Part shown: piece after piece, positions 29,378 through 37,874 of the stretch
Numbering within the stretch: position 1 is the stretch's first letter
Layout of the letters: each line of letters opens with the position of its first letter
DNA from: CANJIV01 sp046330225
GTDB lineage: Bacteria > Actinomycetota > Thermoleophilia > Solirubrobacterales > Solirubrobacteraceae
Assembly (NCBI GenBank): GCA_046330225.1
Contig: JAXLTD010000010.1
Location: 62,001 to 126,000, forward strand
Length of the DNA: 64,000 bases
Direction: 5' to 3'
Position numbers and translations under genes: made by a program
Notes under the pieces: generated by a model
Database searches by the model: none
What the model was told of the DNA's origin: nothing
The model's input: the letters and a program-made list of their open reading frames with translations, nothing else

Positions 29378-31054
29378 TCAATCGCGGTCGGCGCCGGAGC
29401 CGGTCGCCGCCTTGGGACGGCCAGGTCCCGCCAGGGCATCCGGGCGGGGGGTGAGGACGGTGTTGTCGATGAGGCGCGCCGGCCCGACCTGGGCGGCGAC
29501 GGCCACCAGGGCGTCGCGCGCGATCGTTCCGACGGGCTCGAAGGTGTCGGGGTCGACGACGGCGGCGTACTCGGGCTCGACGCCGAAGGGCGCCATCGCC
29601 GCGGCCACGGCGGCCTCGATGGCCGCGGCGGAGCGCTCGCCGCCGGCGACGGCGGCCTCGGCGGCATCCAGGCCGCGGCGCAGCGCGATCGCGCGCGCCC
29701 GGTCCTCGGGTCCGAGGTAGGCGTTGCGGCTCGACATGGCCAGCCCGTCGGGCTCGCGGACGGTGGGGAGCGCCTCGATCCGGACGGGCAGGTCGAGATC
29801 GCGGACCATTCGCCGCACGACCGCCGCCTGCTGCGCGTCCTTGTGGCCGAAGAAGGCGACGTCGGGCTGCGCCATCCCGAGCAGCTTGGCCACCACGGTC
29901 GTGACGCCGGTGAAGTGGGCCGCCCCGCGGCTGGCCCCTTCCAGGCGCTCGGTCAGCCCCGAGACGGCGACGGTCGTGGCGAATCCGTCCGGGTAGACCT
30001 CCGCCACGGCGGGCGCGAACAGGATGTCGGCGCCGGCACCGGCGGCGGCCTGCGCGTCGCGGTCCTCGTCGCGCGGATAGGCCGCGAGGTCTTCGGCCGG
30101 GCCGAACTGCGCAGGGTTCACGAACAGCGAGACGAGAACGACGTCGCACGTGTCGCGCGCCCGGCGGATCAGCGACAGGTGGCCGTCGTGCAGCGCGCCC
30201 ATGGTCGGCACGAGGCCGATGGTCGCGCCAGCCCGCCGCGGGCCGGCGAGGGCGGCGCGGAGGCCGGCCACCGTCCGGATGGTCCGGAGCGGTCCGGGCG
30301 CCGATGCCGGGGCGCCGTCCGCGGCCACGGCGCGGGTGGCGGCCACGAGCGCATCGAAGAGATCGAGGTGCTCCGGCGTGCGGGCGGCGACCGCCTCGCG
30401 CTGGCGGCGCACCGTCGCGTCGTCGCCGCGGGCCACCGGCCCGGTCAGCGCCGCCTGGGGCCCGAGCCGGGCCCAGTTCTCGACGGTGGCGCGCACGAGC
30501 GGGGCAAGCTGGGCGCGTGAGACCCCCGCGGTCGTGCCGAGCCGCTCCGCGGCGGCCTCGAGCGTGACGAGGAAGTTCGACGCGACCGACGCGGCGGCGT
30601 GGTAGGCGGCGCGGTCGCCCTCCGCGATCCGCGCCGGCGCGAGGCCGAGGCGCGTCGCGAGGGCCTCGGCCGCAGCGAGCGCCCGCGACGAGGTGCCGTC
30701 GACGGCGGCGCCCGCGCCGGCGAAGTCGGCGCCCGCCGCGGTGACGGTCATCAGCGGGTGCAGCGAGAAGCCCTCGCGGCCGCCGAGCACGTCGAGGCCC
30801 GACGCGCCCGAGCAGTGGCCGAGCAGGGGCCCGGGGGCGGTCGCGCCGGCTGCCGCGGCGATCTCGCCGTCGGGCACGCACAGGAGGATCGCGTCGGCGC
30901 CCGCGCCGTCGGCGCCGCGCCCGAGCGGCCCCTCCACCTCGAGACCGGCCTGCGCGCACGCCGCCGCGAGCGCATGCCCGAGACGGCCGCGGCCGATGAC
31001 GGCGAGGCGGCGCGGACAGGGGTCGGGGGAGTCGTGGCGTTCCAGTTCCCGCAT
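29378..31054 (-). CDS. panC: DUF2520/Rossmann oxidoreductase-like domain fused to pantothenate synthetase
   Basis: A single 558-residue frame with two enzymes. Residues about 15-255 form a Rossmann domain (VIGRGRLGHAL, a GxGxxG) plus an all-helical DUF2520-type domain with a conserved SLHPLMTV stretch, similar in plan to 6PGDH/ketopantoate-reductase folds. Residues about 262-558 are PanC, which condenses pantoate and beta-alanine using ATP. They contain VPTMGALHDGHL (His289, His292), FFGHKDAQQ and the SSRN loop. In other bacteria the two parts are usually separate neighbouring genes. The N-terminal part could be the missing ketopantoate reductase step; this is inference. The ATG at 31054 is the first start before the Rossmann motif. 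Confidence 0.88.
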   Translation of the reverse strand: MRELERHDSPDPCPRRLAVIGRGRLGHALAAACAQAGLEVEGPLGRGADGAGADAILLCVPDGEIAAAAGATAPGPLLGHCSGASGLDVLGGREGFSLHPLMTVTAAGADFAGAGAAVDGTSSRALAAAEALATRLGLAPARIAEGDRAAYHAAASVASNFLVTLEAAAERLGTTAGVSRAQLAPLVRATVENWARLGPQAALTGPVARGDDATVRRQREAVAARTPEHLDLFDALVAATRAVAADGAPASAPGPLRTIRTVAGLRAALAGPRRAGATIGLVPTMGALHDGHLSLIRRARDTCDVVLVSLFVNPAQFGPAEDLAAYPRDEDRDAQAAAGAGADILFAPAVAEVYPDGFATTVAVSGLTERLEGASRGAAHFTGVTTVVAKLLGMAQPDVAFFGHKDAQQAAVVRRMVRDLDLPVRIEALPTVREPDGLAMSSRNAYLGPEDRARAIALRRGLDAAEAAVAGGERSAAAIEAAVAAAMAPFGVEPEYAAVVDPDTFEPVGTIARDALVAVAAQVGPARLIDNTVLTPRPDALAGPGRPKAATGSGADRD

Positions 31055-31159
31055 CGAGATACCGGTCGCAGCGTGGGGGGTGGGGCGGGGTCCGGCACCG
31101 GTCTGCCCTCGTTGCGGAGTGGCAGCCGGCCCGGGCAGTGTACCGCGGCACCGTCCGGG

Positions 31160-31165
31160 TACGAT
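31160..31165 (+). promoter_or_regulatory. -10 box (TACGAT) of the uracil-DNA glycosylase gene
   Basis: It lies 7 bases before the ATG at 31173. Confidence 0.5.
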
Positions 31166-31172
31166 CGGCGCG

Positions 31173-31988
31173 ATGGCGGTGGCGGAGGATTCCCGCGGCG
31201 CCTCGGCGCCCGAGCGGCGCGAGGCCCTCAAGGCGGTCTGGCACGAGGCCCGGTCGTGCGAGCGCTGTGCGCTGGCCGCGACCCGCACGACGGTGGTCTT
31301 CGGCGCCGGCGACGCCGACGCCGACCTGATGTTCGTCGGCGAGGCGCCGGGCCGCCACGAGGACGCCCAGGGCCTCCCGTTCGTGGGCCAGGCGGGCAAG
31401 CTCCTCGACTCCCTGCTCGGCGAGATCGGGCTCGAGCGGGCCGACGTGTTCATCGCCAACGTCCTCAAGTGCCGCCCGCCCGGCAACCGCGATCCGCTGC
31501 CCGGCGAGATCGAGGCCTGTGCGGGCTACCTGCGCTCGCAGGTCGCGCTCATCCAGCCTCGGGTGATCTGCACGCTGGGCAACTTCGCGACGAAGCTCCT
31601 GCGCCAGTCTCCGGAGGGCATCTCGCGGGTGCACGGGCGCGCCGAGATCCGCGTGGTCGCCGGGCGGGCCGTGCGGCTGTACCCGGTGTTTCACCCGGCC
31701 GCCGCGCTCTACAACCGTGCGACCGGCGTCCCGCAGTTGCAGGAGGACTTCGCCCGGCTGCCCGAGCTGCTCGCGCTGCCGCCCGTGCCGCAGCCCGAGC
31801 CGGCGGCGCCGGAGGGCGGCGAGGCCGCATCGGATGCGGCCGCCGCGGACGGGAACCCGGCGGCGGCCGCTCCGGACGGCCGCTCGGCCACCCAGGCTGC
31901 CGCGGCGCCGGAGCCGGCGCCCGCGCCGCCGTCTGCCCCGGGGGACGGCGGCGCGTCGCCGTCCGAGGAGCAGCTCGGCCTGTTCTGA
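31173..31988 (+). CDS. Type-4 uracil-DNA glycosylase with C-terminal beta-clamp motif
   Basis: Excises uracil from DNA; the family-4 enzymes carry a 4Fe-4S cluster. The 271-residue protein has the ligands CERC near residue 29, Cys in KCRPPGNRDP, and Cys in EIEAC. It has the catalytic motif GEAPGRHEDAQGLPFVG and motif HPAAAL. After the catalytic core (to about residue 205) a disordered Ala/Pro/Glu tail of about 60 residues ends in QLGLF, which matches the pentapeptide by which many repair proteins bind the DNA polymerase sliding clamp. It is divergent from the pantothenate operon. Confidence 0.9.
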   Translation: MAVAEDSRGASAPERREALKAVWHEARSCERCALAATRTTVVFGAGDADADLMFVGEAPGRHEDAQGLPFVGQAGKLLDSLLGEIGLERADVFIANVLKCRPPGNRDPLPGEIEACAGYLRSQVALIQPRVICTLGNFATKLLRQSPEGISRVHGRAEIRVVAGRAVRLYPVFHPAAALYNRATGVPQLQEDFARLPELLALPPVPQPEPAAPEGGEAASDAAAADGNPAAAAPDGRSATQAAAAPEPAPAPPSAPGDGGASPSEEQLGLF

Positions 31989-32067
31989 GCACCACCACGG
32001 CGGCGCTGGCGGCCGGCGCCCAGCCTCCCCGGCCAGCCCGCGCGCCCCCGGGGGTTCGAGACGGGTC

Positions 32068-32274
32068 CTAGGTGCTCACCTGCTCGATGAGGAACGCGAC
32101 CCGGACGTGGGCGCGCCACTCGTCGAGGTTCTCGCCGCGCAGGCCGGTCGAGACGACGTCGACGGCCTTGATGTTGCGCAGCGTCTTGCGCGCGTCGGCC
32201 AGCGCCTGCTGGACCGCGTCGTCGGAGCTGACGGGCGAGCTGCCGACCAGCTCGATGATCTTCACGACCGCCAC
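32068..32274 (-). CDS. Dodecin, flavin-binding protein
   Basis: A 68-residue protein matching dodecins, small flavin-storage proteins that assemble as hollow dodecamers. The order beta strand (VVKIIELVGSS), helix (DDAVQQALADARKTL) and two strands (AVDVVSTG; DEWRAHVRVAFLIE) is complete, including the Trp that stacks on flavin and the Gln near the end of the last strand. The GTG at 32274 has GAGGAGG just upstream (about 32279-32285), which sets the start. The flanking gap 31989-32067 shows nothing recognisable. Confidence 0.85.
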   Translation of the reverse strand: MAVVKIIELVGSSPVSSDDAVQQALADARKTLRNIKAVDVVSTGLRGENLDEWRAHVRVAFLIEQVST

Positions 32275-32311
32275 GGGGCCTCCTCGTCTCGGATGGGCAC
32301 TCGGCGGGACG

Positions 32312-33229
32312 CTACTTCCCGGGCGGGCCGCCTGCCAATCCGCCCTGGCGGGCCGCCCGGAGCGCAGCGAGCTGGCGCCGTTCGCGGCCCGAGTCCCGGC
32401 CGAGCACGGCCCGCCCGGCCGCCCGCGTGGCGAACGTGAGCGCCTGGGCGGCGTCGTCCAGGGCGAGGGCGCGCGGCCCGAGCTGGGCGACCACCGCCCG
32501 CCGCCGGGCGGCCAGCAGCTCGACCGGCTCGCCCCCGAAGGCGGGGCCGGTGGCGTGGGCGCCCGCGTGGCGCAGGGCGATCTCCGGGTGCAGCTCGGTG
32601 GGGACCCCGGCGGCGCGGGCCCGCAGGCAGAGGTCCATGTCCTCGGCGTAGAGGAAGACGCCGGGGTCGAACGGCCCGAGGCGTCGCAGCGCGGCCGTCC
32701 GTCCGGCCAGGCAGGCGCCGATCGCCCAGCCGACCGTGCGGGACCGCTCGGCCCGCCACGGCTCGGCGCGGACCCGGATCGCCGGGGGCAGGAGCGGCGG
32801 ATGCACGAGCGCCGGCACCAGCGCGCCGACGGTGCCGGGCAGGGGGTGGGCGCTGCGCTGCGGCGAGCCGTCCGGGTTGAGCAGGCGGGGCGCGGCGAGC
32901 ACGTCGCGCGCCCGCACGGCCGCGACGAGGCGGAGCAGGCCCGCGTCGAGCAGCTCGACGTCCGGGTTCAGGAGCACGGTCACGTCGCTGGCGGCCCGGG
33001 CGAGGCCGGCGTTCGAGGCGGCCCCGAAGCCCGGGTTGGCCGGCAGCGAGATCACCTCGGCCCCCCAGGCCCGGGCCTGGCCGGCGCCGTCGTCGCGCGA
33101 TCCGGAGTCGGCCACGACGACCTGGGGGCGCGGGTCGAGCCAGCGGCCGACCGTGTGCAGCAGCCGGGCGAGGTCCGGGCCCGAGTCGTGGATGACGACG
33201 ACGGCCGTGAAGGGCGGGGCGGCGCTCAC
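32312..33229 (-). CDS. GT2 glycosyltransferase, rhamnosyltransferase-like
   Basis: A 305-residue GT-A enzyme of the type that adds rhamnose or related sugars to surface glycans. Motifs are VVVIHDSG, VVVADSGSRDD, ANPGFGAASNAG (the nucleotide-binding NxGF pattern) and LLNPDVEL. The acceptor motif FLYAEDMDLCLRARAAG (the ED-Y type) is near residue 195. The GTG at 33229 overlaps the preceding GT4 stop (GTGA), so both are translated together. The longer upstream frame is rejected because it lies in the GT4 coding region. This gene begins the polysaccharide locus. Confidence 0.82.
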   Translation of the reverse strand: MSAAPPFTAVVVIHDSGPDLARLLHTVGRWLDPRPQVVVADSGSRDDGAGQARAWGAEVISLPANPGFGAASNAGLARAASDVTVLLNPDVELLDAGLLRLVAAVRARDVLAAPRLLNPDGSPQRSAHPLPGTVGALVPALVHPPLLPPAIRVRAEPWRAERSRTVGWAIGACLAGRTAALRRLGPFDPGVFLYAEDMDLCLRARAAGVPTELHPEIALRHAGAHATGPAFGGEPVELLAARRRAVVAQLGPRALALDDAAQALTFATRAAGRAVLGRDSGRERRQLAALRAARQGGLAGGPPGK

Positions 33230-34356
33230 CGCGGCGCGCTCCGGGCCTCGTCGAGCACGGCGCCGAGCCGCGCGGCCCAGGCGTCGGCGCCGTAGCGCTC
33301 GGCGGCGCGGGCCCGGCCGGCGGCTCCGGCGGCCGCGGCCGTGCCGCGCGAGGCGAGCAGCGACTGCAGGGCGGCCGCCGCCGCGCCGGGGTCGCCGGCC
33401 CGGTAGCGCCGCCCGCACGCGCCGTCGGCGATCTCGGCGGGGCCGCCGGCGTCCGGCGCGACGACCGGCCGCCCGGCGGCCATCGCCTCCACGAGCACCA
33501 TGCCGAAGGGCTCCCGCGGGGCGCAGTGCAGCAGGCAGGTGGCTTCGCGCAGCAGCGCCGCGGCGTCGTGGCGGCCGGGCCGCAGCTCGACGCGGCCCCG
33601 GAGGTCGGGCGCGTCCGCCCGCGCCCGCAGGCGCGCCAGCGTCGCCTCCCCGTCGGCGCCGAGCACGGGCCCGGCCACCGTGAGGCGCAGTCCCGGCAGC
33701 GCGGGCAGGGCCGCGGCCGCCGCCTCGAGCGCGAGATCCGGGCGCTTCCAGCCGACGATCGCTCCGAGCACGAGCACGCGCGGCGGCGGATCCGGGGCCA
33801 GCGGCAGCGCCGCGAAGCGGACGAGGTCGGTTCCCGGCGGCACGACGCGGGTCCGCCGCGCCAGTGCCCCGCGCGGCGCGAAGTCCGTGATCACGGCGCC
33901 CGACGGGGCGGCGATCCGCTGCGCTCGGCGGGCGGCGGCGTGGGCGGCGGCGCGCAGCGGCGCGCTGGGCATGAAGTCGTTCAGCTGCATCACGAGCGCC
34001 GGGGCGGGCTCGAGGCCCGCGAGCGCCGGCACGGCCGCGAAGGCCGGGCGCAGGCTCCAGGCAGCGACCACCTCGGGCCGGAGCGCCTCGAGGACCCGGC
34101 GCACGGCCCGGGCCTGGGCGCCCGCGGCGCGGGCCGCGGCGGCCCGCACGCTCGCGCCTCCGCGGAAGGCCAGCGGCTGGGGAGGAATGGGCAGGACCCG
34201 CACGCCGGCGGTCGCGGCGGCGTCGGCGAGCGGCCCCGGGGGACAGGCGAGCGCAACGCCGTCCAGGCGCGTCGCGGCGTCGAGGAGGATCTGCTCGGCT
34301 CCGCCGAGCACCTGCGCCGAGGCAACCAGGAGGGTGGGCGTAGCGGACCGCGGCAC
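33226..34356 (-). CDS. GT4 glycosyltransferase
   Basis: A 376-residue GT-B enzyme. The N-terminal acceptor domain has VASAQVLGGAEQ, and the hinge region contains PPGTD and VLGAIVGWKRPDLALEA. The C-terminal donor domain ends in EPFGMVLVEAMAAGRPVVA, the family EX7E motif. A GTG at 34356 is preceded at 11 bases by TAGGGT on the minus strand, which is a weak box. It overlaps the next gene by four bases and is divergent from another GT4. Donor and acceptor sugars are unknown. Confidence 0.82.
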   Translation of the reverse strand: MPRSATPTLLVASAQVLGGAEQILLDAATRLDGVALACPPGPLADAAATAGVRVLPIPPQPLAFRGGASVRAAAARAAGAQARAVRRVLEALRPEVVAAWSLRPAFAAVPALAGLEPAPALVMQLNDFMPSAPLRAAAHAAARRAQRIAAPSGAVITDFAPRGALARRTRVVPPGTDLVRFAALPLAPDPPPRVLVLGAIVGWKRPDLALEAAAAALPALPGLRLTVAGPVLGADGEATLARLRARADAPDLRGRVELRPGRHDAAALLREATCLLHCAPREPFGMVLVEAMAAGRPVVAPDAGGPAEIADGACGRRYRAGDPGAAAAALQSLLASRGTAAAAGAAGRARAAERYGADAWAARLGAVLDEARSAPR

Positions 34357-34421
34357 GGGGCGACGCGACCCTAGACGATTCGGCCCGCCGCGGGCGCCTC
34401 CGTCGCCGGGGTCGCTCCGGA

Positions 34422-34427
34422 TAGACT
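34422..34427 (+). promoter_or_regulatory. -10 box (TAGACT) of the plus-strand GT4 gene
   Basis: It lies 10 bases before the ATG at 34438. Confidence 0.45.
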
Positions 34428-34437
34428 CGCGCGGCAC

Positions 34438-35646
34438 ATGGAGGAGGGACGGATCTCGCAGCCCCGGATCCAGGACCGGGATGACCGCGCCGCGCCGCGC
34501 GTCGCGCTGGTCCACGACTTCCTGCTCGACATCCGCGGCGCCGAGCGCGTGTTCGCCGCGATCTGCGCGATCTGGCCCGATGCCGACGTGTTCACGGCGG
34601 TGTACGACGAGCGCGGGACCGAGCGGCGCTTCGCTGGCCGGCGCATCCACACCTCCTACCTCCAGCGGCTGCACCCGACCTCGGCGACCTTCCGGTCCCT
34701 GCTGCCGCTGTACCCGAACGCCATCGAGCGCCTGGACCTGTCGAGCTACGACGTCGTCGTGTCCTCCTCCAGCGCCTGGGCGCACGGCGTGATCGCCGAC
34801 GAGGCCACCCACATCTGCTACTGCCACAACCCGTTCCGCTACGCCTGGAACGCCCGCGAGGCGACGCTCTCGCAGCGCGGGCCGGTCGGGCGGGCAGCGC
34901 TTGGCGCGCTGTTCTCCCGCTGGCGCCAGTGGGACTGGATCGCCGCGCAGCGGGTCGACCGCTATGTGGCCAACTCGCGCACCACGCAGCGGCGGATCGA
35001 GCGCTACTACGGGCGCGAGTCCACCGTCCTGTATCCGCCCGTGGAGACCGCCCGGTTCGCCCCGGGGCCGGTCGGCGACTACTACGTCGTCCTCTCCGAA
35101 CTCATGCCGCACAAGCGGATCGAGGTCGCGGTCGAGGCGTTCAACCGCCTGCGGCGGCCGCTCGTCGTCCTCGGCGACGGCCCCGACTCGCGCCGCCTGC
35201 GGCGCCTGGCCGGCCCGACCGTGCGCTTCGAGGGCCGCGTCTCCGATGCCCGGGTCGCCCACGTGCTCCAGGGCGCGCGGGCCCTCGTGGTCACGGCCAC
35301 CGAGGAGTTCGGCATCGCCGCGGTCGAGGCCCAGGCCGCCGGGCGGCCGGTGGTCGCCCTGGCCGAGGGCGGCGTGCGCGAGACGGTGACCGAGGGCGAG
35401 ACGGGCACCTTCTACCTCGCCCCCGACCCGGAGGCCCTGGCCGCCGCGGTGGCGGACTTCGATCCCCTGGAGATCGATCCGGCCGCCTGCACCGCCAGCG
35501 CGGCCCGCTTCGACGCCGAGCGGTTCGGGCGCACGCTGCGGGCGATCGTCGACGAGACCCGCGGCGAGGCGACGGCGCGCCCGCCGCACCCGCGGGTGCG
35601 GCGCCGCAGCCGCCGCGGCCCGGGCCGCTGGCGCCTGCCGGCCTGA
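34438..35646 (+). CDS. GT4 glycosyltransferase, mannosyltransferase-like
   Basis: A 402-residue GT-B enzyme. VALVHDFLLDIRGAERV opens the N-terminal domain. The distinctive ICYCHNPFRYAW near residue 140 is typical of WbaZ-like mannosyl- and related transferases of O-antigen loci. The donor domain has LSELMPHKRIEVAVEAF and EEFGIAAVEAQAAGRPVVA (EX7E). A very basic tail (RVRRRSRRGPGRWR) could bind membrane phospholipids. It is convergent with the methyltransferase gene (22 bases between stops). Confidence 0.82.
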   Translation: MEEGRISQPRIQDRDDRAAPRVALVHDFLLDIRGAERVFAAICAIWPDADVFTAVYDERGTERRFAGRRIHTSYLQRLHPTSATFRSLLPLYPNAIERLDLSSYDVVVSSSSAWAHGVIADEATHICYCHNPFRYAWNAREATLSQRGPVGRAALGALFSRWRQWDWIAAQRVDRYVANSRTTQRRIERYYGRESTVLYPPVETARFAPGPVGDYYVVLSELMPHKRIEVAVEAFNRLRRPLVVLGDGPDSRRLRRLAGPTVRFEGRVSDARVAHVLQGARALVVTATEEFGIAAVEAQAAGRPVVALAEGGVRETVTEGETGTFYLAPDPEALAAAVADFDPLEIDPAACTASAARFDAERFGRTLRAIVDETRGEATARPPHPRVRRRSRRGPGRWRLPA

Positions 35647-35668
35647 GCCCAGCGCGGACGCCGCCGGT

Positions 35669-36307
35669 CTAGGCCTGCGCGCGGGGCGTGTCGGGATCGC
35701 AGGCGATCACGACGACGAACCCGTTGCCGTTCTTGCGGTCGGGATCCTCGGTGGCCACGACCTCCAGGCCGAGCGCGGCGCAGAGCGCAACGAAGCTCTC
35801 GCAGGTCCAGGCGGTCCAGTGCCGGTCCTCTTCGGACGTGAAGCCCGCGGCGTGGCGGGCCAGCAGGTGGTCGACGGGATCCAGCGCGCGGTCGTAGTCG
35901 AAGGTCCGGTCGCGGTGGGGGACCACCAGGAACAGGTAGCGGCGGGCCACGCGCTCCCACTCGAGCAGCGCGCGGACGGGGTCCGGGAAGTGCTCGATCA
36001 CGTGGGAGGCGAGCACGAAGTCCACGGACTTGTCGTCGAACGGCAGGTCGTCGCCCGAGGCGACGACGTCCACCGGCAGGACCTCCCCGGCCAGCCGCCG
36101 CTCCTCCGCCTGGTATTTGGGGTCCTTCTCGCGCGTGACGTCGACGTTCAGCGCGCGAACCGGGAAGCGGTTGTGCGCGCTCCCGCCGATCTCGATGCCG
36201 CTCAGTCCGGCGAGGTAGCGGCGGGCCAGGGCGGTGCCGCGCCGCTGGCGCACGCGCCAGGCCACGCCGTTGCGCACGCGCTGCGGAAGTCGGGCCGCCG
36301 AGGGCAC
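35669..36307 (-). CDS. SAM-dependent methyltransferase (methyltransferase 11-like)
   Basis: A 212-residue protein with a modified SAM site: GIEIGGSAHN in place of the usual GxGxG, then VLASHVIEHFPDP (motif IV region) and LFLVVPHRDRTFD. Proteins of this layout are often found in glycan loci. The altered SAM loop means activity should not be assumed. GTG start 6 bases after a TACGAT box; divergent from the flippase gene, with 44 bases between starts. Confidence 0.68.
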   Translation of the reverse strand: MPSAARLPQRVRNGVAWRVRQRRGTALARRYLAGLSGIEIGGSAHNRFPVRALNVDVTREKDPKYQAEERRLAGEVLPVDVVASGDDLPFDDKSVDFVLASHVIEHFPDPVRALLEWERVARRYLFLVVPHRDRTFDYDRALDPVDHLLARHAAGFTSEEDRHWTAWTCESFVALCAALGLEVVATEDPDRKNGNGFVVVIACDPDTPRAQA

Positions 36308-36313
36308 CGCCGG

Positions 36314-36319
36314 ATCGTA
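36314..36319 (-). promoter_or_regulatory. -10 box (TACGAT) of the methyltransferase gene
   Basis: It lies 6 bases before the GTG at 36307. Confidence 0.45.
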
Positions 36320-36337
36320 GCCCGGGACCGGCGCCCG

Positions 36338-36343
36338 TAGGCT
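36338..36343 (+). promoter_or_regulatory. -10 box (TAGGCT) of the flippase gene
   Basis: It lies 8 bases before ATG 36352 and includes the first T of an in-frame TTG (36343) that would otherwise be an alternative start. Confidence 0.45.
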
Positions 36344-36351
36344 TGTCCGCG

Positions 36352-37869
36352 ATGCGACCCCTGGTGCGCAACGTCGCGGCCAACATGGGCGCCGCCGTCG
36401 CCGGCATTCTCGTTGCCCTCGTCTCGACGCCGCTCATCCTCGGCCACGTCGGGAAGTCCGGCTACGGCGTCTGGACGCTCTCGATGGCCTTCGTCGTCTA
36501 CCTGTCGATCGCCGAGGCCGGGCTGGCCCCTGCCGCCCAGCGCTTCGTCGCCGTCGCGCACGGCGCCGGGGACGCCCCGGCCGCCCGCGGGATCCTCTGG
36601 AGCACCCTCGGGGCCTACGTGGCCGTCGGGGCGGCCGTGGGCGCCGCGATCGGGCTCGGGGCGCCGGCGATCGCGGGGATCTTCGACTTCCCGCCCGAGC
36701 TCGAGTCCAGCGCCGAGGAGCTGCTGCGCCTGGTCGGGATCGGGATTCCGCTCGCGCTGGCCGGGGCCGCGCTCGCGAACGTCCAGCAGGGGCTCGGCCG
36801 CTTCCCGGCCACCACCGCCACGACGGTGCTCGGATCGCTCGCGTACCTCGGGACGCTGGTGGCGCTCATCGCCGCGGACGCGCCGCTCGGCGAGCTCGGG
36901 TTCGCGGTCCTGGCCCAGCAGGGCGTGATCCTCGTGGCGCGGGCCGTGCTCCTGCGCGACGTCATCGCCGCCGGCCCGCCGGCCTTGGTCAGCCGCCGCC
37001 AGGCCCGGGAGATGCTGGCCTTCTCGGGGCGCCTGCAGGCCTCGGTGCTGTCGCTGCTCATCAACGGGCAGAGCGACAAGGTCGTGGTCGGCCTCGTCGC
37101 GCCGCCGGCGACCGTCGCCTCCGTCGGGATCGCCGCGCAGGTCGCCGAGGCCGGGCGCGCGGTGGCCGCCGCGCCGCTCGTCCCGGTGGTCAGCCGCCTG
37201 AGCCAGGTCGTGGGCGCGGCCGACCACGAGCGGCTGCACCGGGAGTTCGCCCGGCTCGACGGCCTGTGGACCGGGGCGGTGCTCGGCGCCGTGGCGATCG
37301 GCGCCGCCTGCGCCGATCCGCTCCTCGAAGCCTGGCTGGGGAGCGGCTACGGCCAGGCCGCCGCGTTTGCGTCGATGCTCATCGTGGCGTACGGCGCGAA
37401 CATCCTCGCCGGGGTCCGGATGGCCTACCTGCGGGCGGTCGGGAGGATCGCCCTGGAGGCCAGGTCGGGCCTCCTGGTGATCGGGCTGAACATCGCCTTC
37501 ACCATCCCGCTGGCGATCGCTTTCGGGGCGCCCGGGGTCGTGGCGGGCACCCTGGCCGCCTATCTCCTGGGGACGGCGTGGGTCTTCGCCCGCTTTCCCG
37601 CGTCCGCGCCGGAGGCGGGGCGCCTGCCGGCGCCGCTCGCCGTGCGCACCGTCGCGGCGGCCCTCGCCTGCGCGGCGGCGGCCGCCGCCGGATGCCTGGG
37701 CATCGTCGCGGCGCTGCCGCGCGGGTGGAGCCTTCCGGTCGTCGGCGCCGCGATGGGCCTGGCGTTCCTCGCCTACCTCGGGGCCGGCCTGGGCCTGCGG
37801 CCACGGCGCGGGGCGGCGCGCGCGCTCCTCGCCGGTCCGGACGCCGCCGACGCCCCGGGCACCGGCTGA
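36352..37869 (+). CDS. Polysaccharide flippase (Wzx/MATE-like oligosaccharide exporter)
   Basis: A 505-residue polytopic protein with about 14 helices. It resembles Wzx-type flippases: an N-terminal NVAANMGAAVAG helix, SGYGVWTLSMAF after the first loop (a hallmark of this superfamily), and an INGQSDKVVVGL segment mid-protein. It would move a lipid-linked glycan unit across the membrane. It is the only recognisable flippase of the locus. The stop is five bases from the stop of the convergent membrane gene. Confidence 0.85.
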   Translation: MRPLVRNVAANMGAAVAGILVALVSTPLILGHVGKSGYGVWTLSMAFVVYLSIAEAGLAPAAQRFVAVAHGAGDAPAARGILWSTLGAYVAVGAAVGAAIGLGAPAIAGIFDFPPELESSAEELLRLVGIGIPLALAGAALANVQQGLGRFPATTATTVLGSLAYLGTLVALIAADAPLGELGFAVLAQQGVILVARAVLLRDVIAAGPPALVSRRQAREMLAFSGRLQASVLSLLINGQSDKVVVGLVAPPATVASVGIAAQVAEAGRAVAAAPLVPVVSRLSQVVGAADHERLHREFARLDGLWTGAVLGAVAIGAACADPLLEAWLGSGYGQAAAFASMLIVAYGANILAGVRMAYLRAVGRIALEARSGLLVIGLNIAFTIPLAIAFGAPGVVAGTLAAYLLGTAWVFARFPASAPEAGRLPAPLAVRTVAAALACAAAAAAGCLGIVAALPRGWSLPVVGAAMGLAFLAYLGAGLGLRPRRGAARALLAGPDAADAPGTG

Positions 37870-37874
37870 GCCCG

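Noticed and set aside
29367..31694. A 1081-codon frame that extends panB far upstream.
   Set aside because: The extension is Arg/Ala/Gly-rich shadow of the PanC fusion gene in another frame; ATG 29366 gives the normal PanB length.
33226..35589. 787-codon reading that extends the minus-strand GT4 gene upstream across the neighbouring GT4 gene.
   Set aside because: The extra part is antisense to a plus-strand GT4 with complete motifs; GTG 34356 directly precedes the GT4 N-terminal motif.
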